From assembly GCA_003449195.1 (NCBI GenBank), contig DMID01000242.1, forward strand, positions 1 to 17,195: a stretch of DNA of 17,195 nucleotides, written 5' to 3'. The stretch is from Lysobacteraceae bacterium (GTDB lineage Bacteria; Pseudomonadota; Gammaproteobacteria; Xanthomonadales; Xanthomonadaceae). This document shows, piece after piece, positions 1-7,016 of this stretch. Every line of letters starts with the position of its first letter. Within the stretch, counting starts at the first letter, position 1. The position numbers and the translations under genes were made by a program. Under the pieces are notes generated by a model. That model had not been told where the DNA came from. It did no database searches and worked only from the letters and a program-made list of their open reading frames with translations.

Positions 1-2
1 CG

Positions 3-377
3 CTGATGCCGGTGGACCCGCTTTCCCGCGCGCGCCTGCGTCTGGCCATGCTGCGCATCGAGCACGACTGGGTGCCGCTGGTGCAGGCCATCCAGCTGGG
101 CAGCAAGGCGCAGGCCGAATCGGCACGCAAGCGGTTGAAGGAACTGCTGACCGCCTCGGTGCCGCTGTTCAAGGCCAGCAAGTTCTTCCTCAACCCGGAA
201 ATGAGCCTGGCCGATTGCGCGATGGCCCCGATTGTCTGGCGCCTGGATGCCCTCGGCATCGGCTTGCCGAAGGACGGCAAGGCCATCGAAGACTACGGCA
301 ACCGCATCTTCCGCAACCCCGGATTCGTCCGCAGCCTCACCGATCAGGAAAAAAAGCTGCGCGATCTGCCGGCGTGA
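3..377 (+). CDS. sspA: Stringent starvation protein A, glutathione S-transferase-like (3' part)
   Basis: C-terminal part of SspA, the RNA-polymerase-associated stringent starvation protein with a glutathione S-transferase fold that usually lacks transferase activity. The gene enters from the left edge: the frame is open from base 3, and the Met at base 6 is internal. About 124 residues are visible, all from the helical GST C-terminal domain. The segment SLADCAMAPIVWRL carries the S-x-x-D N-capping box typical of GST C-terminal helices. The gene lies 59 bases before sspB, the usual sspA-sspB order in gammaproteobacteria, which supports SspA over a generic GST. The N-terminal thioredoxin-like domain and the true start lie outside the window. 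Confidence 0.88.
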   Translation: MMPVDPLSRARLRLAMLRIEHDWVPLVQAIQLGSKAQAESARKRLKELLTASVPLFKASKFFLNPEMSLADCAMAPIVWRLDALGIGLPKDGKAIEDYGNRIFRNPGFVRSLTDQEKKLRDLPA

Positions 378-424
378 CGTGCCTGCATTCATCCCCCGTG
401 CGTCCGTGGTTTGCGGGCGCACGC

Positions 425-430
425 TAGACT
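425..430 (+). promoter_or_regulatory. Candidate -10 element of sspB (TAGACT)
   Basis: TAGACT ends 6 bases before the first ATG of sspB (437). Transcription starting about 7 bases downstream would begin at or near the A of that ATG, so the message could be leaderless. No convincing -35 hexamer is visible. Similar TAGAAT elements precede purE and hisS in this window. sspB may also be reached by readthrough from sspA. Confidence 0.4.
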
Positions 431-436
431 GTCGCC

Positions 437-895
437 ATGACCGACGAAACGCTGCACATGACTAGCCACCGCCCGTACCTGATGCGGGCACTGGTGGAAT
501 GGATCAACGACAACGCAATGACGCCCCACGTGCTGGTCGATGCCACGCGACAGGGCGTGCAGGTGCCGGCCAGCGCGGTAAAGGAAGGCCGCGTGGTGCT
601 CAACATCGCCGAGCGCGCCGTGGCCCAGCTGCACATGGACAACGAGGCGCTGAGTTTCACCGCCCGTTTCGGCGGCGTCAGTTTTCCGGTCTACATTCCC
701 GTGGATGCCGTGCTGGCGGTGTATGCCCGCGAAACCGGCCACGGCATGGCCTTGCCCGAAGACGTGCACGGCGATGAAACCGGGCCGGACGACGAACCGC
801 CATCGCCACCGGATGCTCCGTCGCCGGAGCATTCATCGCAGGCCGGCAACGGCAACGCAGGCAAGCGTCCGCCGTTCCTGCGCGTGGTGAAGTAA
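437..895 (+). CDS. sspB: ClpXP protease specificity-enhancing factor SspB
   Basis: SspB is the adaptor that binds ssrA-tagged peptides from stalled ribosomes and delivers them to ClpXP. The 152-residue product has the conserved N-terminal substrate-binding domain (RPYLMRALVEWINDN, then TPHVLVDA, about residues 11-35, continuing to FPVYIPVDAVLAVYARE). An acidic, Pro-rich, poorly conserved linker follows (about 107-138). The extreme C-terminus RPPFLRVVK matches the ClpX-docking XB tail (E. coli ends RPALRVVK). Two starts are possible: ATG 437, preceded by a -10-like TAGACT but no clear ribosome site, or ATG 458 (MTSHRPYL). Homologues start close to the RPYL motif, so either is plausible. It follows sspA, so co-expression during stress is expected. 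Confidence 0.94.
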   Translation: MTDETLHMTSHRPYLMRALVEWINDNAMTPHVLVDATRQGVQVPASAVKEGRVVLNIAERAVAQLHMDNEALSFTARFGGVSFPVYIPVDAVLAVYARETGHGMALPEDVHGDETGPDDEPPSPPDAPSPEHSSQAGNGNAGKRPPFLRVVK

Positions 896-1099
896 GTACC
901 GGCTTTTCGCCGGGTGTCCCGTGGCATCGGTGCGGGGTGCGCCGTGTCGCACAGCGTTTCGAGCTGCGTTTTCATGGCGCACCGGCGTTGCCGCTGACCG
1001 CGCCACGGTGATGCTTGCTGTCACGAATGTGCAAGGCAAGCTGCCGCTGTCGGCCATGGCCTCGTGCAAGCCGTGCCCGTGATCACGCCGCGTGTGGAT

Positions 1100-1438
1100 T
1101 CAGTCGAGGCGCGGCGGGAAATCCAGCACGTTCGGCCGTTCCGTCGCCGGGCCGGTGAAGGCGACCAGGCGGTCGCCGCGCAGGACCAGACGACCGGTCT
1201 GGCGGTCGCTGCCGTCGTGCGAATAGTCGAAGCGGAACGTGCGCTCGAAACGCAGGCGGCCGAGTTCGTCGCGGCGCAAGCGCGTGCCGATGGCATGCAC
1301 GCTGTGGTCCAGCCATTGCACGCCGGCGGCTTCGCAGGCGTTGCGGCCGAGTTCCCCGGCACGCTCGGTGGCGGCGCGAGCGGCATTCCACCATGCGAAT
1401 GCGGCGGCGCAGGCGATCAGGAGCAGGATCAAGGTCAT
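1100..1438 (-). CDS. DUF3301 family membrane-anchored protein
   Basis: A 112-residue protein of unknown function that resembles the DUF3301 family. It has one N-terminal hydrophobic segment (MTLILLLIACAAAFAWW), then a short soluble domain with the family pattern C-x-x-x-G-x-x-x-LD..V, R-x-x-x-G-x-L-x-F-x-R-x-F-x-F-x-Y-S and a final G-x-L-x-L-x-G strand. The start at 1438 puts the membrane anchor at the N-terminus. A longer frame to 1486 would add an uncharacteristic basic stretch that overlaps the upstream gene. It lies 49 bases downstream of the DUF2272 gene on the same strand and is probably the last gene of the Trm112-nadC-DUF2272 unit. The 204 bases between its stop and the sspB stop (896-1099) hold no gene I can support. 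Confidence 0.75.
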   Translation of the reverse strand: MTLILLLIACAAAFAWWNAARAATERAGELGRNACEAAGVQWLDHSVHAIGTRLRRDELGRLRFERTFRFDYSHDGSDRQTGRLVLRGDRLVAFTGPATERPNVLDFPPRLD

Positions 1439-1487
1439 GTGGCATATCCAAGCCGATCGCGTCCGGCTTGGCAATCGGTGGTGCATG

Positions 1488-2429
1488 TCATTGCGAAGCG
1501 GCCGCCGGTTCGGCGCTGGCGGGCGCCTGCAGTTTCAGCAGCACGGCCCAGTCCTGGCGGTTGAAGTTGCAGGCGGCCTCGTTGCCGGGCGAGCAATAGG
1601 TGCCGGGGTCGTCGGTATCCTCGCCGCCCGTGCCCGACAGCGGCAACGTGGGCGGGATGGCATGGCCGGTGGCATCCAGAGGCAGTTTGCGCAGGGTCAC
1701 GGCATTGAGCACGTTGCCGCCGATCAGGTACAGCGTGCGGTCGCCGCCGACATTGGCGGCCACCACGATGTCGCAGTGCGATTTGCGGGGCAGGTCGCCG
1801 CCGGCTGCGAGCGCGGCTTTCAAGCCGGCCGGGCCGTAGGCCTGCCGGTTGCCGCGCAGGTAGCACAGCAGGTCGCCGGGTTCGGGCTTGCCGGTGGCCG
1901 GGTCGAGGTAGGCATACGGGCCGTTGCGGCCCCGGTAACTGGCCGCGATGTAGTCGATGTGACTGGGCGAGACATGGAAGCCGGGCACGTCGGCCTGCAC
2001 CATCACCCAGGACACGAAAGCGGCCGACCATGGCGTGTCCAGGACGAAAGCGCGGCAGTCGCTTTGTGCGCTGCGCTCGTCGAGCGCGGACCGGCAGCTG
2101 GCCGCGCCGGGACGGTCGAGCATGGCCAGCGTGCCGCTTCCCTGCCAGTAGTCGACGACGCGGCGCCAAGCGGGCACGCCGTGGTCGAGCAGTTCGGCAC
2201 TTTCCGCCTCGGTCACGCGCTGGCTGGCCAGCCGGCCGTCCAGGCCGATGAACGGGCGATACCACTGGCGGTTCTCGTCGCAGGCGACCCTGGCAATGCG
2301 GATTGCCAGTTCGCTCAGACCGTAGCGCGGCGGCAGGTCGCAGACTTCGTAGGCCAGTGCAGGCGTGGCGGGCAGGGCAAGCAGCAGGCTGGCCAGTGTG
2401 AAGCGCAACGGACAGGGCACGGCAGGCAC
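1488..2429 (-). CDS. DUF2272 domain exported protein, NlpC/P60- or CHAP-like fold suspected
   Basis: A secreted or periplasmic protein of about 313 residues resembling DUF2272. A signal peptide is clear (LRFTLASLLLALPATPALA, cleavage near residue 26). The mature part has the family signatures WYRPF, RVTEAESA, TPWSAAFVSWVM (about 132-143), SPSHIDYI, PGDLLCY, KSHCDIVV (about 216-223) and IGGNVLNAVTLRKL. The PW-x-x-AFVSW / GD / H-x-DIV order resembles cell-wall amidases of the NlpC/P60-CHAP type, with Ser135 where those enzymes carry Cys. Function is otherwise unknown. Start choice: GTG 2429 is the longest. GTG 2420 has a GGAG sequence 8 bases upstream and keeps the whole signal peptide, so it may be the real start. 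It sits 49 bases after nadC on the same strand. Confidence 0.78.
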   Translation of the reverse strand: MPAVPCPLRFTLASLLLALPATPALAYEVCDLPPRYGLSELAIRIARVACDENRQWYRPFIGLDGRLASQRVTEAESAELLDHGVPAWRRVVDYWQGSGTLAMLDRPGAASCRSALDERSAQSDCRAFVLDTPWSAAFVSWVMVQADVPGFHVSPSHIDYIAASYRGRNGPYAYLDPATGKPEPGDLLCYLRGNRQAYGPAGLKAALAAGGDLPRKSHCDIVVAANVGGDRTLYLIGGNVLNAVTLRKLPLDATGHAIPPTLPLSGTGGEDTDDPGTYCSPGNEAACNFNRQDWAVLLKLQAPASAEPAAASQ

Positions 2430-2478
2430 TCCGGACGCGGGAGTCCAAGCATGCCAGCGTTGCCGGTGAAGCGCGTGT

Positions 2479-3354
2479 TCAGTGCGTTGCAGGCACGGGG
2501 CCGAGCTTGAGCGACAGGTCGATGGCGCGCACGTGCTTGGTCAGCGCGCCCACGGAGATGCAGTCCACGCCGTCCTCGGCGATGGCGCGGATGCCGGCCA
2601 GATCGATACCGCCGGAGACTTCCAGCGGGATGCGGCCGGCAAAGGCTGGGCTGGCGGCGATGCGCACGGCTTCGCGGCGGGTGGCGGCATCGAAATCGTC
2701 GATCAGGATGCGGTCGCAGCCGGCGACGAGTGCCTGTTCCAGTTCGTCCAGGGTTTCCACCTCGACGATCAGCGGCACGTGCGGTTGCACCCGGCGTGCG
2801 GCGGCGATGGCGGCCGTCACCGAGCCGGCGACGCGGATGTGGTTTTCCTTCAGCATCACCGCATCGAACAGGCCGATGCGGTGGTTGTGGCCGCCGCCGC
2901 AGCGCACCGCGTATTTCTGTGCCATACGCAGGCCGGGCAGGGTCTTGCGGGTGTCGAGGATGCGTGTGCCGGTGCCGGCGACGGCCGCCACGTAATCGGC
3001 GGTGGTGGTGGCGGTGCCGGACAGGGTCTGCAGGAAGTTCAGCGACGTGCGTTCGGCGCTGACCAGCGAGCGGCTGCGCCCGGCCAGCGTGGCGATCACG
3101 GTGCCGGCGGTCACGTGATCACCCTCGGCGATGCGCCAGTCGATGCGCACCTCCGGGTCGAGCGCGCGGTGGCTGGCATCGAACCAGGGCCGCCCGGCGA
3201 TCACCGCATCCTGCTTGCACAGCAGGTAGGCGATGTCCGGCACGTCGGGCAGCAGGGCAGCGGTGACGTCGCCGCTGCCGAGATCCTCGGCCAGGGCGCG
3301 CGCAACATCCGCCTCGACCAAGGCAGGGGAGGGCGGCTCGGGAAGCCGGGTCAT
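2479..3354 (-). CDS. nadC: Nicotinate-nucleotide diphosphorylase (carboxylating), quinolinate phosphoribosyltransferase
   Basis: NadC makes nicotinate mononucleotide from quinolinate and PRPP, releasing CO2, in de novo NAD synthesis. The 291-residue product has the standard order: an N-terminal open-faced sandwich (EDLGSGDVTAALLP), SAERTSLNFLQTLSGTAT, the active-site segment ILDTRKTLPGLRMAQKYAVRCGG then NHRIGLFDAVMLKENHI, VEVETLDELEQAL, ILIDDF, LEVSGGI and DCISVGALTKHVRAIDLSLKL. Length is normal for the family. The start at 3354 overlaps the stop of the Trm112-like gene by ATGA, implying translational coupling; the only upstream ribosome-site-like sequence is a weak GGCGG. No nadA or nadB is in the window. 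Confidence 0.96.
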   Translation of the reverse strand: MTRLPEPPSPALVEADVARALAEDLGSGDVTAALLPDVPDIAYLLCKQDAVIAGRPWFDASHRALDPEVRIDWRIAEGDHVTAGTVIATLAGRSRSLVSAERTSLNFLQTLSGTATTTADYVAAVAGTGTRILDTRKTLPGLRMAQKYAVRCGGGHNHRIGLFDAVMLKENHIRVAGSVTAAIAAARRVQPHVPLIVEVETLDELEQALVAGCDRILIDDFDAATRREAVRIAASPAFAGRIPLEVSGGIDLAGIRAIAEDGVDCISVGALTKHVRAIDLSLKLGPVPATH

Positions 3355-3617
3355 GCCGCCAGTTCGGCGATGCCGGCAACGGGGATGGCTTCCTCGGCCA
3401 GCAGCACCGGGATGCCGTCGTCGACGCGGAACACCTGCTTGCGGTCGCGGGTGATCAATGCCTCGCGCAATGCGCCGGTCTGCGGGGTGCCGTCGGCCTT
3501 GGCCACACCGCCGGCGGCGATGGCACGGTTGAGGGCTTCCAGGCCGCGTGCATCCAGCAGCGCGAGCGGTTGACGGGTGTCGGGCGAGCACAACAGGTCG
3601 ATCAGCTTGCGGTCCAT
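3351..3617 (-). CDS. Trm112/YcaR-like small protein
   Basis: An 88-residue protein of the Trm112 (YcaR, UPF0434) family. The N-terminus MDRKLIDLLCSPDTRQPL and the later VFRVDDGIPVLLAEEAIP match the two family blocks. Between them lies an insertion of roughly 30 residues (ALLDARGLEALNRAIAAGG onward) compared with the 60-residue E. coli YcaR. Only one Cys (C10) remains at the N-terminal block, so the CPxC zinc-knuckle pattern is absent. Trm112 proteins activate methyltransferases in eukaryotes and archaea; the bacterial role is unclear. It is the first gene of the minus-strand operon, overlaps nadC by 4 bases, and is divergent from purE across about 58 bases. Confidence 0.82.
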   Translation of the reverse strand: MDRKLIDLLCSPDTRQPLALLDARGLEALNRAIAAGGVAKADGTPQTGALREALITRDRKQVFRVDDGIPVLLAEEAIPVAGIAELAA

Positions 3618-3645
3618 GGTCCAGCAGTCGGTCGGGAACGAAGGC

Positions 3646-3651
3646 TAGAAT
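3646..3651 (+). promoter_or_regulatory. Candidate -10 element of purEK (TAGAAT)
   Basis: TAGAAT sits 24 bases before the purE ATG, in the short divergent region between the Trm112-like gene and purE. A start site near 3658 would give a leader of about 18 bases. No good -35 is seen at the usual distance, and no purine-repressor (PurR) palindrome was recognised. Confidence 0.45.
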
Positions 3652-3675
3652 ACGTCTTTGCGACAGGGCAGGGCC

Positions 3676-4182
3676 ATGATTCCCGATACCCCCACTCCTC
3701 TGGTCGGCCTCGTGATGGGGTCGCGTTCCGACTGGGACACGATGCAGCACGCTGCGCAGAAACTCGATGCGCTCGGCGTCCATTACGAAGTCAAGGTGGT
3801 CTCCGCGCACCGCACGCCGGACGTGCTGTTTTCCTATGCCGAACAGGCCGCCGGCCGCGGCCTGCGCGCGATCATCGCCGGTGCGGGCGGCGCGGCGCAT
3901 CTGCCGGGCATGATCGCCGCCAAGACGCCGCTGCCGGTGCTGGGCGTGCCGGTGCAGTCGCGCGCGCTGAACGGGCTGGATTCGTTGTTGTCCATCGTGC
4001 AGATGCCGGCGGGCATCCCGGTGGCCACTTTCGCCATCGGACAGGCCGGGGCTTCCAATGCAGGTTTGTTCGCCGCCGCGATGCTGGCTTCGGACCATCC
4101 GGGTATCGCGGCCTCGCTGGCCGCATTCCGCCAGCGCCAGACCGACGAGGTCATGGCCCACGACGACCCGCGCCAGCCATGA
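3676..4182 (+). CDS. purE: N5-carboxyaminoimidazole ribonucleotide mutase
   Basis: Class I PurE converts N5-CAIR to CAIR in de novo purine synthesis. The 168-residue product carries the whole active site: MGSRSDWDTM (14-23), SAHRTPD (43-49) with the catalytic His45, and GAGGAAHLPGMIA, PVLGVPV and the SLLSIVQMPAGIPVATFAIG segment. ATG 3676 is preferred because an AGGG ribosome site lies 7 bases upstream and the protein then starts just before the first strand. A TTG at 3658 would add six residues but falls at the predicted transcription start. The stop overlaps the purK start by ATGA, so the two consecutive enzymes of the pathway are coupled. Confidence 0.95.
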   Translation: MIPDTPTPLVGLVMGSRSDWDTMQHAAQKLDALGVHYEVKVVSAHRTPDVLFSYAEQAAGRGLRAIIAGAGGAAHLPGMIAAKTPLPVLGVPVQSRALNGLDSLLSIVQMPAGIPVATFAIGQAGASNAGLFAAAMLASDHPGIAASLAAFRQRQTDEVMAHDDPRQP

Positions 4183-5324
4183 AAACCGTCGGCATTCTCG
4201 GAGGCGGCCAACTGGCCCGGATGATGGTGCTGGCCGGCGTGCCGCTGGGCCTGCGCTTTCTGGTGCTCGATCCGTCGCCCGATGCCTGTGCAGGCCAGGT
4301 CGCGCCTTTGCTGGTCGGTCGCTACGACGATCCGGAGGTGCTGGCCGAGTTTGCCGGCCGCGTGGATGTGGCCACGTTCGATTTCGAGAACGTCCCGGCA
4401 GCCTCGGTGGAATGGTTGGCCGAGCGCCTGCCGGTGCACCCGCAGGCGCGCGCGCTGGCTGTATCGCAGGACAGGGTGAGCGAGAAATCCCTGTTCCGCG
4501 AACTTGGCATCCCGGTGCCCGAATTCTTCGCCATTGCCACGCGCGACGACTTGGATGCCGCGATGGATGCGGTGGGCGTGCCCTGCATCGTCAAGACCCG
4601 GCGCTTCGGTTACGACGGCAAGGGCCAGTTCCGCATCCGCACGCGAGGCGATGCCGACGCGGCCTGGAGTGCCTTGGGCGCGCAAGCCGATACGGTGGGT
4701 CTGATCGCCGAGGCTTTCGTGCCGTTCGATCGCGAGTTGAGCGTGCTGGCGGTGCGTTCGGCCGAAGGCGAATTCCGGGCGTGGCCGCTGACGCGCAACT
4801 GGCATGTGGATGGCGTGTTGTCGGTCAGCCTGGCGCCGGCGCCTGACGTGACGGCGGGTGAGGCCGATGCGGCCATCGCCCACGCCGAGCGCTTGGCCGA
4901 ACACCTCGGCTATGTGGGGGTGTTCGCGCTGGAATTGTTCGATTGCGGCGGCCGGCTGCTGGCCAATGAAATGGCGCCGCGCGTCCACAATTCCGGGCAC
5001 TGGACAATCGAGGGGGCCGAGACGTCGCAGTTCGAAAACCACATCCGGGCCGTGTTGGGCTTGCCACTCGGCAGCACCCGGCCCAAGGGATTGGCCTGCA
5101 TGCTCAACTGGCTCGGCGAGTTGCCCGATGCTTTGCCGTGCCTGGCCAGTGCGGGCGGGCATTGGCACGACTACGGCAAGAGCCCGCGGGCCGGGCGCAA
5201 GGTCGGACATGCCACGTTCCGCGCGTGTTCGGCATCCGATTTGGCGGCCGTTCTGGCAGATGCCGGAGCGGAGTGGGGGCGGGCGTTTCAGGTGCAAGGC
5301 GTGCTCCATCAGTTGACCCGATGA
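4179..5324 (+). CDS. purK: 5-(carboxyamino)imidazole ribonucleotide synthase
   Basis: PurK is the ATP-grasp enzyme that carboxylates AIR to N5-CAIR using ATP and bicarbonate, supplying the substrate of PurE. The 381 residues show the N-terminal pre-ATP-grasp nucleotide fold (KTVGILGGGQLARMM, 2-16), FDFENVP (68-73), the ATP-binding KTRRFGYDGKGQ (139-150), EAFVPFDRELSVL and the C-terminal metal/substrate block NEMAPRVHNSGHWT followed by ETSQFENHIRAVLGLPLG. Length and motif order are normal. The start at 4179 overlaps the purE stop. No terminator is obvious after the stop; the next gene, ompA, has its own leader about 200 bases on. Confidence 0.96.
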   Translation: MKTVGILGGGQLARMMVLAGVPLGLRFLVLDPSPDACAGQVAPLLVGRYDDPEVLAEFAGRVDVATFDFENVPAASVEWLAERLPVHPQARALAVSQDRVSEKSLFRELGIPVPEFFAIATRDDLDAAMDAVGVPCIVKTRRFGYDGKGQFRIRTRGDADAAWSALGAQADTVGLIAEAFVPFDRELSVLAVRSAEGEFRAWPLTRNWHVDGVLSVSLAPAPDVTAGEADAAIAHAERLAEHLGYVGVFALELFDCGGRLLANEMAPRVHNSGHWTIEGAETSQFENHIRAVLGLPLGSTRPKGLACMLNWLGELPDALPCLASAGGHWHDYGKSPRAGRKVGHATFRACSASDLAAVLADAGAEWGRAFQVQGVLHQLTR

Positions 5325-5406
5325 GATGGGTTTGCGCGGTGCACAGCCATGCCGAAAAGTGTGACACATGTTATCGTGTCGTTAACGTGACCTTCACCGT
5401 CGGATG

Positions 5407-5412
5407 CATAAT
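5407..5412 (+). promoter_or_regulatory. Candidate -10 element of the OmpA-family gene (CATAAT)
   Basis: CATAAT matches the -10 consensus at 5 of 6 positions and is preceded by TG. TTAACG (5382-5387) is a possible -35 at a long 19-base spacing. A start near 5419 would give a leader of about 107 bases before ATG 5526. Upstream lies the inverted repeat GACAC-N8-GTGTC (5363-5380), a possible operator. These are reading-by-eye calls. Confidence 0.35.
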
Positions 5413-5525
5413 CTCAGCCGCCGATGGCACAGGCGTGGGACGGAGACCGGCGCTTTGAGCTGTGCAAGGCATCCGAGTACGCCCTTGGCTTCACCGGATT
5501 ACAACTACCCGAAAAGGAGTTACGA

Positions 5526-6608
5526 ATGAACAAGAAGCTTCTCACCGCCGCGCTGCTGGGCGGCCTGTCCGTGGCGCACGCCGCGTCGGCGCAGGAGTTC
5601 GACGATCGCTGGTACCTGACCGGCTCGGCCGGTTACAACTTCCAGGACAGCGATCGCAAGACAGACGATGCCCCGTTCCTGACCTTGGGCTTGGGCAAGT
5701 TCGTTAGCCCGAACTGGTCGCTCGACGGCGAGTTGAACTACCAGAAGCCTACTTTCAAATCCAACAGTGATTTGAATTGGAGTCAATACGGAATTTCTTT
5801 CGACCTGCGTCGTCATTTTATTTCGGCTGATCGCCCTTGGAATCCCTACATCCTGATGGGCTTGGGCTACCAGAAGGCAGAGGAAGAATATCCGAATGGC
5901 GCCGCTGGTCCGGCTGACCGCAAGGACGGCAATTTCGCCGCCAAGGTCGGTGTCGGCCTGCAGACCACGTTCGACAAGCGCGTCGCGGTTCGTGCGGAAG
6001 TTGCCTATCGCGGCGATTTCGACGACCAGAGCATTGCCGCACCGAAGGAGAGCTGGTTCGGCGACACGCTGGCTTCGGTTGGCGTCGTGATCCCTCTGGG
6101 GCCTGCTCCGTCGGCTCCGGTTGCTGCCGCTCCGGCTCCGGCCGCTCCGAGCTGTGCCGATCTGGATGACGACGGTGATGGCGTCAACAACTGCGACGAC
6201 AAGTGCCCGAACTCGCAGCCGGGTCAGGCCATCGGTCCGGACGGTTGCCCGGTACCGGTTTCGATCGACCTGAAGGGCGTGAACTTCGACTTCAACAAGG
6301 CCACGCTGCGTCCGGATGCCGTTGCGATCCTGAACGAAGCCTCACAGATCCTGACCCGCTACCCGGACCTGCGCGTTGAAGTTGCCGGCCATACCGACCT
6401 GTGTGGTACCGACACCTACAACCAGAAGCTGTCCGAGAAGCGCGCCAAGACCGTGTATGACTTCTTGGTCAACAAGGGTGTTGCCGCTTCGCGTCTGGTG
6501 GGCCCGATCGGTTACGGCGAGAGCCGTCCGCTGGAGCCGACCCCGCAGACCCTGCCGGCCTGCAAGAGCGAGAAGAACCGCCGCACCGAGCTGAACGTGC
6601 AGAACTGA
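5526..6608 (+). CDS. ompA: OmpA-family outer-membrane porin with TSP type-3 linker and peptidoglycan-binding domain
   Basis: An outer-membrane beta-barrel tethered to peptidoglycan, 360 residues. Domains: signal peptide 1-22/23 (cleavage near ASA-Q), N-terminal barrel about 24-192 (alternating aromatic strands such as RWYLTGSAGYNF), an Ala/Pro linker 193-209, a calcium-binding thrombospondin type-3-like segment DLDDDGDGVNNCDDKCPN (212-229), and the OmpA C-terminal domain about 245-360. The latter has VNFDFNKATLRPDA, GHTD (288-291, Asp291), YNQKLSEKRAKTV (Arg306) and NRRTELNV; Asp291 and Arg306 correspond to the diaminopimelate-binding pair of the family. ATG 5526 is chosen because AAGGAG lies 6 bases upstream and the signal peptide starts there. 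It is transcribed alone and ends in a strong terminator. The barrel segment near 5750-5900 is noticeably richer in A+T. Confidence 0.93.
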   Translation: MNKKLLTAALLGGLSVAHAASAQEFDDRWYLTGSAGYNFQDSDRKTDDAPFLTLGLGKFVSPNWSLDGELNYQKPTFKSNSDLNWSQYGISFDLRRHFISADRPWNPYILMGLGYQKAEEEYPNGAAGPADRKDGNFAAKVGVGLQTTFDKRVAVRAEVAYRGDFDDQSIAAPKESWFGDTLASVGVVIPLGPAPSAPVAAAPAPAAPSCADLDDDGDGVNNCDDKCPNSQPGQAIGPDGCPVPVSIDLKGVNFDFNKATLRPDAVAILNEASQILTRYPDLRVEVAGHTDLCGTDTYNQKLSEKRAKTVYDFLVNKGVAASRLVGPIGYGESRPLEPTPQTLPACKSEKNRRTELNVQN

Positions 6609-6655
6609 TTCATTGGTTCGATCTGGCCGGTTCGGGCCAGTGCACGGAAACACGG

Positions 6656-6687
6656 AACCCGGGAAGGAAACTTCCCGGGTTTTTTTT
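6656..6687 (+). terminator. Rho-independent terminator of ompA
   Basis: A perfect 11-base-pair stem (AACCCGGGAAG, 6656-6666, with CTTCCCGGGTT, 6671-6681), a GAAA tetraloop, and a run of eight T's from 6680. A smaller hairpin, CTGGCC-N6-GGCCAG (6623-6640), precedes it. This is the clearest intrinsic terminator in the window and ends the ompA message 48 bases after its stop. Confidence 0.95.
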
Positions 6688-6850
6688 GTGCAGTTTGCAT
6701 GGTGAGGATGCTGTGGGTGTTTCGCATGCCATCGCGACGCCGTGCTGTCGCAAAATGCTTTTCCTCGTCAAGCCAGTCAGCCACTGATTCATTGCCCGGT
6801 GGTCAGACGGCAGGTCAGTCGGGCTTTGGGTTCATGGGGGGGGGCGGAAA

Positions 6851-6876
6851 CGAAAAAACCGGCACTGGGCCGGTTT
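6851..6876 (-). terminator. Rho-independent terminator of tRNA-Pro
   Basis: On the minus strand the stem AAACCGGC/GCCGGTTT (arms 6869-6876 and 6856-6863, 5-base loop) is followed by T's (complement of A6853-6858). It lies 22 bases after the encoded CCA end of the tRNA. No comparable T-run exists on the plus strand, so it acts for the tRNA transcript. Confidence 0.85.
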
Positions 6877-6898
6877 CGTCGCAAATCTCTGGATTTAT

Positions 6899-6975
<77 letters not shown>

Positions 6976-6987
6976 ATCGAGGCGCGC

Positions 6988-7016
6988 ATTGTATAGGTCA
7001 TGCGCGAAAGCGGCAA
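6988..7016 (-). promoter_or_regulatory. Promoter of tRNA-Pro (TTGCCG-17-TACAAT)
   Basis: On the minus strand, TTGCCG (7016-7011) and TACAAT (6993-6988) are separated by exactly 17 bases. The -10 ends 12 bases before the tRNA 5' end. The bases after the -10 are GCGCGCC, a GC-rich discriminator of the kind that makes stable-RNA promoters sensitive to ppGpp. The stringent-control reading is inference from that motif. Confidence 0.75.

Noticed and set aside
5424..5525. N-terminal extension of the OmpA frame to 5424
   Set aside because: It would bury the signal peptide and ignore the AAGGAG site located 6 bases before ATG 5526.
6836..6844. Run of nine G's near the tRNA terminator as a phase-variation tract
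   Set aside because: It lies in non-coding DNA downstream of the tRNA terminator with no promoter or gene it could switch; it may also be a length-uncertain homopolymer in sequencing.
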